From: Pseudonocardia asaccharolytica DSM 44247 = NBRC 16224
GTDB lineage: Bacteria; Actinomycetota; Actinomycetes; Mycobacteriales; Pseudonocardiaceae
Length of the DNA stretch: 64,000 nucleotides
Assembly (NCBI RefSeq): GCF_000423625.1
Contig: NZ_AUII01000015.1
Coordinates: 47,417 to 111,416 of the forward strand
Reading direction: 5' to 3'
The notes under the pieces are model-generated. The model worked only from the letters and a program-made list of their open reading frames with translations, made no database searches and was not told the DNA's origin. Positions 1 to 8,166 of this stretch are shown in pieces. The position numbers and the translations under genes were made by a program. Each line of letters opens with the position of its first letter. Within the stretch, counting starts at the first letter, position 1.

Positions 1-1
1 C

Positions 2-1042
2 CTCAACACCCGCGGCGAACCGATCCGGATCGATATCACCGGCGCCCAGCCGTCCGGGCGCCCCGACGTCGCCCCCGAGCGGTTGACGGCGGACTTCGAC
101 TCGATCATTCCCGAGGCGGCCTGCACCTCGATGCAGCTGCATCTACAGGTCTCGCCGGAGGCGTTCGCCGGGTACTGGAACGCCGCGCAGTGCCTCGCCG
201 GGGTGCAGCTCGCGGTCGGAGCGAACTCACCGTTCCTGCTCGACGCACAGCTGTGGGCGGAGACCCGGATCCCGCTGTTCGAGCAGGCCTGCGACGTGCG
301 CACACCCGAGCTGCGCAACCAGGGCGTGCGACCCAGGGTGTGGTTCGGTGAGCGCTGGATCAACTCGATCCTCGATCTGTTCGCCGAGAACTCCCGCTAC
401 TTCCCCAGCCTGGTGCCGGTCGCGGAGGAGGTCGATCCGCTCGCCGAGCTGGAGGCGGGCCGGGTCCCGGTGCTCGACGAGCTGCGGCTGCACAACGGCA
501 CGATCTGGCGGTGGAACCGCCCGGTCTACGACGTCGTCGACGAGGCCCCGCACGTCCGGGTCGAGAACCGGGTGCTGCCGGCCGGGCCGAGCGTGGTCGA
601 CATGGTGGCCAACGCGCTGTTGTTCTACGGGCTGCTGCGGGTGTTCGTCGAGGCCGAACGGCCGCTGTGGAGCACGATGTCGTTCGAGGCGGCGGAGCAG
701 AACTTCATCACCGCGGCCCGGCACGGCCTCGATGAGCCCCTGTACTGGCCGGGCACCGGCTGGATCCACCCGGACGAGCTGATCCTGCGCAAGCTGCTCC
801 CGCTCGCGCACGAGGGCCTGGCGCGCTGGGGGGTCAGCAGCGCGGTACGGGACCGGTACCTTTCGGTGATCGAGCGCCGCTGTGCGCTGCGCCGGACGGG
901 CTCGAGCTGGCAACTCGACGCCGTCGCCGCGCTGGAGGCCCGCGGCGCCGACCGGCCGGCCGCGCTGCGCGGGATGCTCCAGCGCTACGTCGAGGCCTCG
1001 ACCGCCAACGAGCCCGTTCAGGCCTGGCCACTCCCCACCTGA
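2..1042 (+). CDS. Glutamate-cysteine ligase family protein (GCS2-like), 5' truncated by window edge
   Basis: The reading frame is open from base 2, so the N-terminus lies outside the window; a TTG at 83 is probably internal. The visible 346 residues carry blocks typical of the GCS2 carboxylate-amine ligase family: a stretch reading ACTSMQLHLQVSPEAF early on, a central RVENRVLPAGPSVVDM block and a following helix. Family members ligate glutamate or another acid to an amine such as cysteine, in glutathione- or ergothioneine-type chemistry. Which substrate is used here cannot be read from the sequence. No neighbour suggests ergothioneine synthesis. Family call is firm, function is not. Confidence 0.75.
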   Translation, partial: LNTRGEPIRIDITGAQPSGRPDVAPERLTADFDSIIPEAACTSMQLHLQVSPEAFAGYWNAAQCLAGVQLAVGANSPFLLDAQLWAETRIPLFEQACDVRTPELRNQGVRPRVWFGERWINSILDLFAENSRYFPSLVPVAEEVDPLAELEAGRVPVLDELRLHNGTIWRWNRPVYDVVDEAPHVRVENRVLPAGPSVVDMVANALLFYGLLRVFVEAERPLWSTMSFEAAEQNFITAARHGLDEPLYWPGTGWIHPDELILRKLLPLAHEGLARWGVSSAVRDRYLSVIERRCALRRTGSSWQLDAVAALEARGADRPAALRGMLQRYVEASTANEPVQAWPLPT

Positions 1043-1285
1043 CGCTCCGCGAGTCGCGGTATTGACGCGACCGAGCCGCGGTGGCCGCGCTGATCGTCGA
1101 CGCCGGTCGCTGACCGGCGGGTTCACCATCGCGAAGGGACGGTTCGTTCCCGGCCGGGCGAGCTCGCCCGCTTCTACTGTCTGCGCTGTCCCCGCGGTGG
1201 TGATCAGGCACCGCCGTCCTCCAGCCCACTGAGCAACCGGCGCCGCGTCGGGTGCCGATTCCGCGTGCCCGCAGACGGGAGACTC

Positions 1286-2077
1286 ATGGCCCGCTTTCGC
1301 CTCTTCGGCCGCAACTCCGTCGGGCCCGGTGCGCCCCCGACCCCGCCATGGCTGCCGTATGGGCCCGGTCAGCACCCGTCGGGCTATGGTCCACCACCCT
1401 CCGGATGGACCGCCGGACCTCCCGACGACCACGGCCCGGCCACCCGGGCCGCCCGGCCCGCATATCCCGCCCCGTTCCGCGCCGCCGGGCTGCAGCGGGA
1501 GCCGCTCACCGATCCCCACGGCTTCCCGCCGGTCGCCGCCGGCCCCGACGCGACCCCACACCCCGCGGAGGCGGCGGCCCTGGCCGGGGCGTTCGCCGTC
1601 GACTACCTGTCCTGGGACGAGGACGATCCGGACCGCCGTGGATTCGTGCTCGCCGACTACCTGCCGGCTCCGGTGGGCGAACCGGCACGACTCGGCTGGT
1701 CGGGAGCCGGCAGACAACGGGCCGAGCTGGCGCTACCCGGGCGGGTCCGCCCCGATGGCGAGGACCGTGTCCTCGTCGACGTGCGGGTGCGGATCACCCC
1801 TTACCGGCCGGTCGGCAACCGCACCGACGAAGCCCCGGCCCAGGTCGAGCCGGAGATCGCCGGCACTCCGGCGGTGGCGCCCGCGCCGACCGGGCGCGGC
1901 TGGCGCAGTCTGGCGTCCTACTGGGTTCGCATCAGCGTCCCGGTCGCCGTCTACGCTGGACGGCTCGTCGTCGACGTGGGCAAGGAGGCCCTCGACGACA
2001 AGACCCCGTCGACCGAGCACCGCGACACCGGCGACGCGGACCTGCCACGGGACGACCACCCCGAGGGTGCGTGGTGA
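1286..2077 (+). CDS. Hypothetical protein with proline-rich disordered N-terminus
   Basis: The product is 263 residues and I do not recognise a named family. Residues 1-65 are rich in Pro, Gly and Ala and look disordered; the middle is acidic and ends in a hydrophobic stretch (about residues 210-235, WVRISVPVAVYAGRLVVDV) that could touch the membrane. The ATG at 1286 follows GGGAGA at a good distance, so I prefer it to the in-frame GTG at 1265. The stop overlaps the GTG of the next gene (GTGA), so the two are translationally coupled. It appears to be the first gene of a three-gene cassette. Confidence 0.6.
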   Translation: MARFRLFGRNSVGPGAPPTPPWLPYGPGQHPSGYGPPPSGWTAGPPDDHGPATRAARPAYPAPFRAAGLQREPLTDPHGFPPVAAGPDATPHPAEAAALAGAFAVDYLSWDEDDPDRRGFVLADYLPAPVGEPARLGWSGAGRQRAELALPGRVRPDGEDRVLVDVRVRITPYRPVGNRTDEAPAQVEPEIAGTPAVAPAPTGRGWRSLASYWVRISVPVAVYAGRLVVDVGKEALDDKTPSTEHRDTGDADLPRDDHPEGAW

Positions 2078-2667
2078 GAAGGATGCGCGCACCCGTGGTG
2101 GCGGGGGTGGCCGGCGGGGTCGGGACGACGACGGTCGCTGTAGCCCTGCACGGCCTTGACGCCGGACGTGCGGTCGACCCTCGCGTCGACGTGCTGGTCT
2201 GCCGGTGCGCAGGCGATTCGTTGCATCGCGCCGCGCGGCTCACCGATCGGTTCGGCGGCCCCGGCCCGCGCCCGGTGCTCGCCGTCACGGCCGAGGGCTC
2301 GGTTCCGGCCAGGAGCCCGCTGCACGCGGCACTGCAGCAGGTCCAGAGCCAGTTCTCGGGGATCGTCGTGCTCCCCCGGATCGAGCGCTGGCGCGAGCTG
2401 CTCGACCCGCTGACCGAGGCCTCGGGGATGCTCGCGCAGCCGGCGGACGCGCTGCCGCGGCAGCTGCGCGGTTACGCCACGGCGCTGCGGCAGCTCGCGC
2501 AGCTGGTCGCCGCAACGGGCCGGTTGCACCGCGAGCCCCCGGCGGGACATCCGGTCCGCCGGATGCCCGGCCCCGTCGCCGCGGCACCCCCGGCCCGGCC
2601 CGGCGACGCGGGCCGGCCGGTCGGGGGGCTCCGGATCATCGCCCCCGACCCCGCGTGGGCGGAGTGA
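2074..2667 (+). CDS. Small protein with degenerate P-loop-like N-terminus
   Basis: The product is 197 residues from the GTG at 2074, which overlaps the previous stop as GTGA. Residues 12-21 read GVAGGVGTTT, resembling the deviant Walker A of ParA/CpaE-type proteins but lacking the usual lysine. The middle contains a VLVCRCAGDSLHRAARL block and the C-terminal 40 residues are proline-rich. Proteins of this look occur, to my knowledge, in conjugation-type loci of actinomycetes beside a zinc peptidase like the next gene; this is inference from memory. Nucleotide binding is doubtful without the lysine. Confidence 0.5.
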   Translation: MRRMRAPVVAGVAGGVGTTTVAVALHGLDAGRAVDPRVDVLVCRCAGDSLHRAARLTDRFGGPGPRPVLAVTAEGSVPARSPLHAALQQVQSQFSGIVVLPRIERWRELLDPLTEASGMLAQPADALPRQLRGYATALRQLAQLVAATGRLHREPPAGHPVRRMPGPVAAAPPARPGDAGRPVGGLRIIAPDPAWAE

Positions 2668-2677
2668 CGGGTGAATC

Positions 2678-3424
2678 GTGCGGGCGTCCATGTTGCCCGG
2701 TGCGTTGACGACCGCACTGGCCGCGCTGCTGAGCGCGCTGGTACTCGGTCCTGTGACCGAGAGCGACCAAATCCCCGGCTGGCCGACGGCCACGGCGGAG
2801 CGGGCCCGGCCCGCGTCGCTGGCCCGGGAGCCGTCGCCGATCCGGGAGTCGCTGCCGCTGACCGACGGGCGGGCCGGCCTCATCCGCGACTCCCTCGACG
2901 CCGTCCGCAGCGCCATCGAGGAATCCGGCGCGGCGGTCGACCGGAGCTCCGTCCCGCGGTACGACCCCGGCCCGCCCGGACCGAAGGGCTGCACACTGCC
3001 CGATCCGACGCGCCCAGGCGGATGTCTGACCGCGGCCGCCCGGCACGGTCTGGAGGCGATGGCCGCGGAGTTCGGCGGCTGGCGGGAGGGGCCGGTGATC
3101 CGCTCCGCGAGCTGCTGGGACGTCCATGCCTGGAACCCGGCCAGCGATCATCCGCACGGCCGGGCGTGCGACCTGTTTCCCTCGGCGCCCGGGGCCTTCC
3201 CGGAGGGCGAGGAGCTGGCCAACGGCTGGCGGGTGGCCAACTGGTTCCGCGCGAACGCGGCGTCCCTCCGCGTCGAGTACCTGATCTGGCAGGGCCGCTA
3301 CTGGGACCCGTCGGTACCGGACGCGGACGGCTGGGGCAGGCCCTACACGGGCGGCGGTGTGTACGACGTCCGCGACCCGACCGGGGGGCACTTCGACCAC
3401 CTGCACGTGAGCTTCGCGGAATGA
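2678..3424 (+). CDS. Secreted or anchored M15-like zinc peptidase domain protein
   Basis: The product is 248 residues from the GTG at 2678 (ATG at 2690 is an alternative). Residues 6-25 form a hydrophobic signal or anchor. The C-terminal half shows the S-x-H-x-x-G-x-A-x-D pattern of D-Ala-D-Ala carboxypeptidase (M15-like) folds, with H158 and D165, and ends in a DHLHVSF block with H241 and H243, giving the expected zinc ligands. The same architecture is found in cell-wall hydrolases and in mating-channel-associated wall enzymes. Substrate is likely peptidoglycan peptide, outside the membrane. It follows the P-loop-like gene by 10 nt, consistent with one operon. Confidence 0.65.
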   Translation: MRASMLPGALTTALAALLSALVLGPVTESDQIPGWPTATAERARPASLAREPSPIRESLPLTDGRAGLIRDSLDAVRSAIEESGAAVDRSSVPRYDPGPPGPKGCTLPDPTRPGGCLTAAARHGLEAMAAEFGGWREGPVIRSASCWDVHAWNPASDHPHGRACDLFPSAPGAFPEGEELANGWRVANWFRANAASLRVEYLIWQGRYWDPSVPDADGWGRPYTGGGVYDVRDPTGGHFDHLHVSFAE

Positions 3425-3458
3425 CGCCGGGCGATGCCCGCAGCGACGAGGAGCGCGC

Positions 3459-4556
3459 ATGACGATCGACGAGATCGAGAAGCTGATCCGGCGGTATCTC
3501 ACCACCGGGGTCGCCGTGGTGGTGATCGTGTCGGGTCCGGGCTCGCAGACCCCCGATCTGAGCGCGCTGCCGGGCGACCCGCAGGTCGTGACGGTGGGCC
3601 CGACGCCGGTCGGCCGGGCGCCCGCGGGCGGCACCGTCGAACCGCCGCCCGGATCCGGCGGGGACTCGGCACCGAATACCGGCTCGGGGAGTAGTGGCGC
3701 CATCTCGACGCAGGGCGGCACCGCGGCCGCGAGGTACGGCTGGGGCACCCCGAACCGCGTCGACGATTTCGACGGCGGCGCCGGCCAGTGGAACATCTAC
3801 GACGGCCCCGGCCACGCCGGGCAGGGCACCCGCTCACCCAGCGCGGTGTCGATCGCAGACGGCGTCCTCACGATCACCGGTGACTCGTCGGGGACGACCG
3901 GGGGCATGGCCTGGCTCCCCGGACAGAAGTACGGACGCTGGGAAGGCCGGGTGCGCGCCCCGTCGAGCGACCCCTCGTACAACGCGCTGCTGCTGTTGTG
4001 GCCCGACGCCGAGGACTTCCCGGTCGGCGGAGAGATCGACTTCATGGAGATGATGGATCACACGCGGCAGAAGACGAACATGTTCCTGCACTACGGCGCG
4101 GACAACTCGCAGATCTCCGGCGAGGTCGAGGTCGACGCGACGCAGTGGCACAACTGGGCGCTGGAGTGGACGCCCGAGTCCATCACGGCCTTCGTCGACG
4201 GCGAGGAGTGGTTCCGCACCACCAACACCGGCATCTTCCCGCCCGGCTCGATGCACCTGTGCATCCAGCTCGACTGGTTCCCCCATGGCGACACTCCGCA
4301 GGAGTCGCGGATGGAGGTCGACTGGGTGCGCCAGTACTCCCTCGACGCCCCGGCCGTCGCGGATCGTCCCGATCCGGCCGGTGGCTCTCAGCGTGCACAC
4401 AGTGACGGCGCCATAGGGTCGCCCGGTCAGTCGGATTCACCGGGGGAGACGCCGTGGGAGCCCAGGACCAGCTCACCGTCGGGATCGAGACCTCGCAGGA
4501 GCCGGAGCCTCCGCGGCGGCCGAGGGGTCGGATGGTTCTCACCGTTCTGGCGGTGA
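3459..4556 (+). CDS. Glycoside hydrolase family 16 protein, first of tandem pair
   Basis: The product is 365 residues. A short hydrophobic segment at about residues 14-27 (YLTTGVAVVVIVSG) could be a weak signal or anchor, followed by a Gly/Pro/Ser linker to residue 95. The GH16 jelly-roll domain covers about 100-300. The catalytic motif reads GGEIDFME, with nucleophile E192, D194 and acid/base E197 in the usual E-x-D-x-x-E arrangement. GH16 enzymes cut beta-1,3 or beta-1,3/1,4 glucans or related galactans. The last 65 residues are low-complexity Ser/Arg/Pro and the frame runs 103 nt into the next gene out of frame, so the natural C-terminus may be shorter or the stop may have been lost. Confidence 0.8.
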   Translation: MTIDEIEKLIRRYLTTGVAVVVIVSGPGSQTPDLSALPGDPQVVTVGPTPVGRAPAGGTVEPPPGSGGDSAPNTGSGSSGAISTQGGTAAARYGWGTPNRVDDFDGGAGQWNIYDGPGHAGQGTRSPSAVSIADGVLTITGDSSGTTGGMAWLPGQKYGRWEGRVRAPSSDPSYNALLLLWPDAEDFPVGGEIDFMEMMDHTRQKTNMFLHYGADNSQISGEVEVDATQWHNWALEWTPESITAFVDGEEWFRTTNTGIFPPGSMHLCIQLDWFPHGDTPQESRMEVDWVRQYSLDAPAVADRPDPAGGSQRAHSDGAIGSPGQSDSPGETPWEPRTSSPSGSRPRRSRSLRGGRGVGWFSPFWR

Positions 4557-5377
4557 TCGTCGCGCTGGCCATGCTCACCGTACCGATCGTGCTCGTCCGC
4601 AGCCTGATCCGGCCGCCCGCCCAACCGGCCGCCGAGCAGGCCGTTTCCCCTGTCACCGACACCAACGATCCGGTGGCCCCGAGCGGACGTGCCGAGCTCG
4701 ACCCGGCGACCCGGTCGGACACCGAGGCCGCGGTCGTGCACGACTGGCCGCTGCTGCTGCACGACGAGTTCGACGGCGACACGCTCGACACCACCTTCTG
4801 GCATCCGTACTCGGGCGAGACGACCGGCGGTAACGGTCGGCACCGGCCGTCGAACATCGCCGTTTCCGACGGCGTCATGACGATCACCAGCCGGGGACGG
4901 GAGTCGGCCGGCATGGCCTGGCAGCCCGGCCAGCTGTACGGCCGCTGGGAGGTGCGGGCCCGCACCGAGGTCGGCACCGGCTACGGCGCGGTCATCCTGC
5001 TCTGGCCCGACGCGGAGGACTTCCCCAAGGGCGGCGAGATCGACTTCATGGAGATCCCGAAGCCGTCGCGGACCGAGTCGAACTTCGTGCTCCACTACGG
5101 CCGCAACAACAGCCAGGTCGGCACCTCCGTGCAGGGCGACTTCACCGAATGGCACAACTACGCGGTGGAATGGACCCCCGACCACGTCGCCGGCTTCATC
5201 GACGGCCAAGAGATCTTCCGGAGCACCGACAAGGCACAGATTCCGCCCCGGCCGATGCACCTCGCGATCCAGCAGGACATCGGGCCCTACGGCAAGGACT
5301 GGATCCCGCCTCTGGACGAGACCTCGCCCGCACAGGTCCAGCTGCACCTCGACTGGGTGCGCATCTACGGACTGTAG
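4454..5377 (+). CDS. Glycoside hydrolase family 16 protein, second of tandem pair
   Basis: The product is 307 residues from a GTG at 4454 preceded by GGGGGAG. Residues 27-50 form a transmembrane or signal-anchor helix, residues 50-95 a linker, and the rest is a GH16 domain with the catalytic GGEIDFME motif (E195, D197, E200) and a conserved C-terminal LDWVRIYGL strand. It is a paralogue of the preceding gene, with matching blocks GMAWxPGQ, LLWPDAEDFP and EWTP. Likely an extracytoplasmic beta-glucanase. The start lies inside the 3' end of the first GH16 frame. Confidence 0.85.
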   Translation: MGAQDQLTVGIETSQEPEPPRRPRGRMVLTVLAVIVALAMLTVPIVLVRSLIRPPAQPAAEQAVSPVTDTNDPVAPSGRAELDPATRSDTEAAVVHDWPLLLHDEFDGDTLDTTFWHPYSGETTGGNGRHRPSNIAVSDGVMTITSRGRESAGMAWQPGQLYGRWEVRARTEVGTGYGAVILLWPDAEDFPKGGEIDFMEIPKPSRTESNFVLHYGRNNSQVGTSVQGDFTEWHNYAVEWTPDHVAGFIDGQEIFRSTDKAQIPPRPMHLAIQQDIGPYGKDWIPPLDETSPAQVQLHLDWVRIYGL

Positions 5378-5398
5378 GAACGCCGCTCGCCGACACGC

Positions 5399-5430
5399 CT
5401 CGGGCCCCGGCCGACCGGCCGGGGCCCGAG
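5399..5430. terminator. Strong GC hairpin between convergent genes
   Basis: A perfect 14-bp stem with a 4-nt loop (arms start CTCGGGCCCC and end GGGGCCCGAG) lies 22 nt after the GH16 stop and before the 3' end of the convergent MFS gene. There is no clear T tract, as is usual in high-GC actinomycetes. It probably ends transcription of the GH16 pair. Confidence 0.7.
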
Positions 5431-5467
5431 CCATCCCGAACTGACACGCCGCTCCCACCACGAAGCG

Positions 5468-5497
5468 ACGTGAGTCACGTTAGCTTACCCTTGCCTT
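5468..5497. promoter_or_regulatory. Palindrome plus iron-box-like sequence of unknown use
   Basis: ACGTGAGTCACGT (5468-5480) is a perfect 13-bp palindrome. It abuts TTAGCTTACCCTTGCCTTA (about 5480-5497), which matches about 13 of 19 positions of the DtxR/IdeR iron box. Both sit at the tail of the MFS gene between convergent genes, where no promoter is expected. It could be a relict site or chance. Confidence 0.25.
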
Positions 5498-6774
5498 ACT
5501 CGCAAGCCTCGAGGCCGGGTGACCGGCATCACGGATCTCTCCCGTGCCAGCAGCACCAGGCTGACCAGTAGGACCGACACGACGGTCAGGGCCCCGCCGA
5601 GGATCAGCGGCGCCCGCCCGCCCCAGTGCTCGGCCACGAGCCCGAGCAGCGGGGCACCCAACGGCGTGCTGCCGAGGAAGAGCAGCATGTAGAGACCCAT
5701 CACCCGGCCGCGCATGGACGGCTCGACCGAGAGCTGCACCGTCGCGTTCGCGGCCGTGGTGAACAGCAACGCCGCGAAGCCGACGAGCACAAGCATCACC
5801 CCGGCGGAGGCGAAGGTGGGCATCACGCCGACGGCGACCAGCAACGCACCGAAGGCCAGCCCGGATCCGGCGACGAGCCGCAGCCGCGGCTGTCCGCTGC
5901 GACGGGCCGCGAGCACCGCCCCGGCCACAGAACCGATGGCCAGCAGCGTGGTCAGCAGCCCGTAGGCCTCGGCGCCGCGACCGAACACGTTGCGAGCGAG
6001 CACCGGGATCGTGACCGGGAAGTTGATCGCGAACGCCGACACCAGGAACACCAGCGCGAGCACCCCGATGAGTTCGGGTCGCGCGCGCACGTGGAGCAGC
6101 CCCTCGCGCAGCTGGCCGGGACGGCGCGACACCGGCTCGGTACGGAAGAGCCGGGCCTGGTTCATCACCAGCAGCGCCACGACCACGCCCGCGAAGCTCA
6201 GGGCGTTGATCAGGAAGACCCAACCGGTGCCGACCGCCACGATGAGCACGCCGGCCACGGCGGGGCCGATGATCCGCGCGGTGTTGAACGTGAGCGAGTT
6301 GAGCGCCACCGCGTTCGCCACCTGGGCCGGGCCGACGAGCTCGGAGACGAACGCCTGCCGGACCGGGACGTCGAGCGCGGAGAAGCAGCCGAGCAGCAGG
6401 CAGAAGAGGTAGACCTGCCACAGCACCACCGCGCCGGTGACCACAGCGAGCCCGAGCAGCAGCGCGCAGGCGCCCATCGCGGTCTGCAGCACGACCAGCA
6501 GCCGGCGTTTGTCCACCCGGTCGGCCAGCACACCACCCCACAGCGAGAGCAGGAGGGTGGGCAGGAACTGCAGCGCCGTCGCGATGCCGAGCGCCGTCGC
6601 GTTGCCCCCGGACAGGTCGAGCACCAGCCAGTCCTGCGCGATCCGCTGCATCCAGGTACCGACCAGCGAGACGATCTGGCCGCTCGCGTAGAGCCGGTAG
6701 TTGGGCACGTGGAGGGATGCAAAAACCCCGCGCTGGCGCGGGGCTGAGGTCGGGGAGTCAAGGACGGCAGTCAT
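5485..6774 (-). CDS. MFS transporter, EntS/DHA3-like drug or siderophore exporter
   Basis: The product is 429 residues with 12 predicted transmembrane helices. The N-terminal NYRLYASGQIVSLVGTWMQ block and the loop GVLADRVDKRRLL (MFS motif A between TM2 and TM3) place it in the DHA3/EntS group, whose members export drugs, or siderophores in the EntS case. It starts 22 nt after the stop of the wrecked purine permease on the same strand. The gap carries an AT-rich promoter-like stretch and a MarR-like palindrome, so it is probably separately controlled. Substrate unknown. Confidence 0.8.
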   Translation of the reverse strand: MTAVLDSPTSAPRQRGVFASLHVPNYRLYASGQIVSLVGTWMQRIAQDWLVLDLSGGNATALGIATALQFLPTLLLSLWGGVLADRVDKRRLLVVLQTAMGACALLLGLAVVTGAVVLWQVYLFCLLLGCFSALDVPVRQAFVSELVGPAQVANAVALNSLTFNTARIIGPAVAGVLIVAVGTGWVFLINALSFAGVVVALLVMNQARLFRTEPVSRRPGQLREGLLHVRARPELIGVLALVFLVSAFAINFPVTIPVLARNVFGRGAEAYGLLTTLLAIGSVAGAVLAARRSGQPRLRLVAGSGLAFGALLVAVGVMPTFASAGVMLVLVGFAALLFTTAANATVQLSVEPSMRGRVMGLYMLLFLGSTPLGAPLLGLVAEHWGGRAPLILGGALTVVSVLLVSLVLLARERSVMPVTRPRGLRVRQG

Positions 6775-6782
6775 CTATTTAG

Positions 6783-6794
6783 TTAGCATACCAA
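6783..6794. promoter_or_regulatory. MarR-like operator upstream of MFS gene
   Basis: TTAGCATACCAA is an imperfect 12-bp palindrome (8 of 12 symmetric positions) in the 22-nt gap before the MFS start. On the minus strand the overlapping TATGCT could act as a -10 element about 10 nt before the ATG, which would give a nearly leaderless transcript. No MarR gene is adjacent, so the regulator would act in trans. Confidence 0.3.
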
Positions 6795-6796
6795 AA

Positions 6797-7847
6797 TTAT
6801 TTGACCAGCGCCTCCAACGGACCCACGGCGAGGTAGCCGACGAACGCCACCGCCACCACCCACATCAGCGAGTGCACCTGCCGAGCCCGCCCGGTCACCG
6901 CCACGAGCACGACATAGCAGATGAAGCCGGCGCCGATGCCGTTGGCGATGGAGTAGGTGAACGGCATGATCACGATGGTCAGGAAGGCCGGGAGGGCGAC
7001 CCGGTGACGACATCGGCCAGCCCGGTGCGGGCCCCTCGGCGATACCGGACGCCGACTCGATGTACACCGTGTTCGACGACGCCGACGCCGCTCCACCCGC
7101 GATTGCACCGGTGCCCTCGACCAGCAGGGCGCGGCCGACGTTGGGCAACTGCCCGTCCGGTCTGAGCAGCCCGGACTGCTTGCCGAGCCCGGTCATCGTG
7201 CCGATGGCGTCGAAGAAGTTGGCCAGGACGCGATCGAGCCGTTGATGCCAAGCCCGACCGGCACGGTCGTGTTGGCGGCGTCGGGGATGCGGCGCACGAA
7301 CCCGGCGTCGACGAGACCGATGAAGCAGATGAACAGCCCGACGCCCACCGCGATCGCGGACTTCAGATCGGGGGGCACCGCGTTGAAGACCGCGGTGCGG
7401 AACCCGGTGACGGCCAGCAGCACGATGATCAGGCCGTCGACGACGACCGAGGCCCATCGCCTCGGGCCACGTCATCTACGGCGCGATCGTGACCGCGACC
7501 AGCACGTTGGCACCCAGCCCGGTGGCCAGCGCGAACGGGAGGTTCGCGACCAGCCCCATCGGCAGCGTCATCACACCGGCGACCAGCGCGGTCGATGCGG
7601 CGACCTGCGGTACGGACAGGACGTTGCCCAGCACGTCCACCTTGGCACCGGGCCCGCCGGCCGTGAAGCTGCCGATGATCAGCGGGTTGAGGACGATGAT
7701 GTAGGACATCGTCACGAACGTGACGAGCCCGCCGCGCAGTTCGTGGGCGACCGTCGACCCACGCTCGGTCAGCCGGAAGAAGCGGTCGACCCGGGAGAGA
7801 CCGCGAACGTCCGTCGGCACCTCCTGGCCGCGCTCCATGAGCATCAA
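6797..7847 (-). pseudogene. NCS2 (AzgA-type) purine permease, multiply disrupted
   Basis: Three frames together encode pieces of a guanine/hypoxanthine permease: the N-terminus with VTMSYIIVLNPLII and GLGANVLVAVTIAP, then TGFRTAVFNAVPPDLKSAIAVG, then FFDAIGTMTGLGKQSGLL and SSNTVYIESASG, then LTIVIMPFTYSIANGIGAG and the end. Lesions visible are a TAG in place of a sense codon after the VTIAP block (about 7476), a one-base insertion just after MTWPEAMG, a jump near 7228 where about 100 codons of the usual family length are missing, and another near 7000 missing roughly 60. The total is about 350 codons versus about 480 in intact members. The gene is certainly non-functional if the sequence is correct. 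Confidence 0.85.
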
Positions 7848-7879
7848 CGTTAGCGTCGGCGGGGCCGTAAGCTGACAGC

Positions 7880-8137
7880 GTGGTCGTCCCGCCGCCGCTA
7901 CCCCGCTGGACGAGCGACATCACCCGGATCGTCGCCGTCGGCACCCTGCTGTGGCTGGCCGGAGCGGCCATCCTGCTCGTGGCCCATCTGGTGGCCGGGC
8001 GGCCGCTCGACATCTGGTTCACCACCTGCGTCGCCGGGGTGGTGCTCGGTGGAATCGGATACGGGATCTTCCGCTGGCAGCGCGCGGCGGCGCGCCGCGG
8101 CGCGCGCACCGCCCAGGACGGGCTCCACGAGTCCTGA
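7880..8137 (+). CDS. DUF2530 family small membrane protein
   Basis: The product is 85 residues. It begins with a PPPLP motif and has two transmembrane helices (about residues 16-38 and 47-64, the first containing VGTLLWLAGAAILL) and a basic C-terminal tail. This fits DUF2530, an actinobacterial family of unknown function (Rv0879c is a member). It is divergent from the dead purine permease, with the GTG start only 32 nt from that gene's start; no Shine-Dalgarno is obvious. Confidence 0.7.
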   Translation: MVVPPPLPRWTSDITRIVAVGTLLWLAGAAILLVAHLVAGRPLDIWFTTCVAGVVLGGIGYGIFRWQRAAARRGARTAQDGLHES

Positions 8138-8166
8138 GGCCGGCCGCCGAGTTCTAGGGTGCGGGG

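Noticed and set aside
5626..6747. 373-codon plus-strand frame
   Set aside because: Antisense to the MFS gene; rich in His, Gln and Glu, with no domain.
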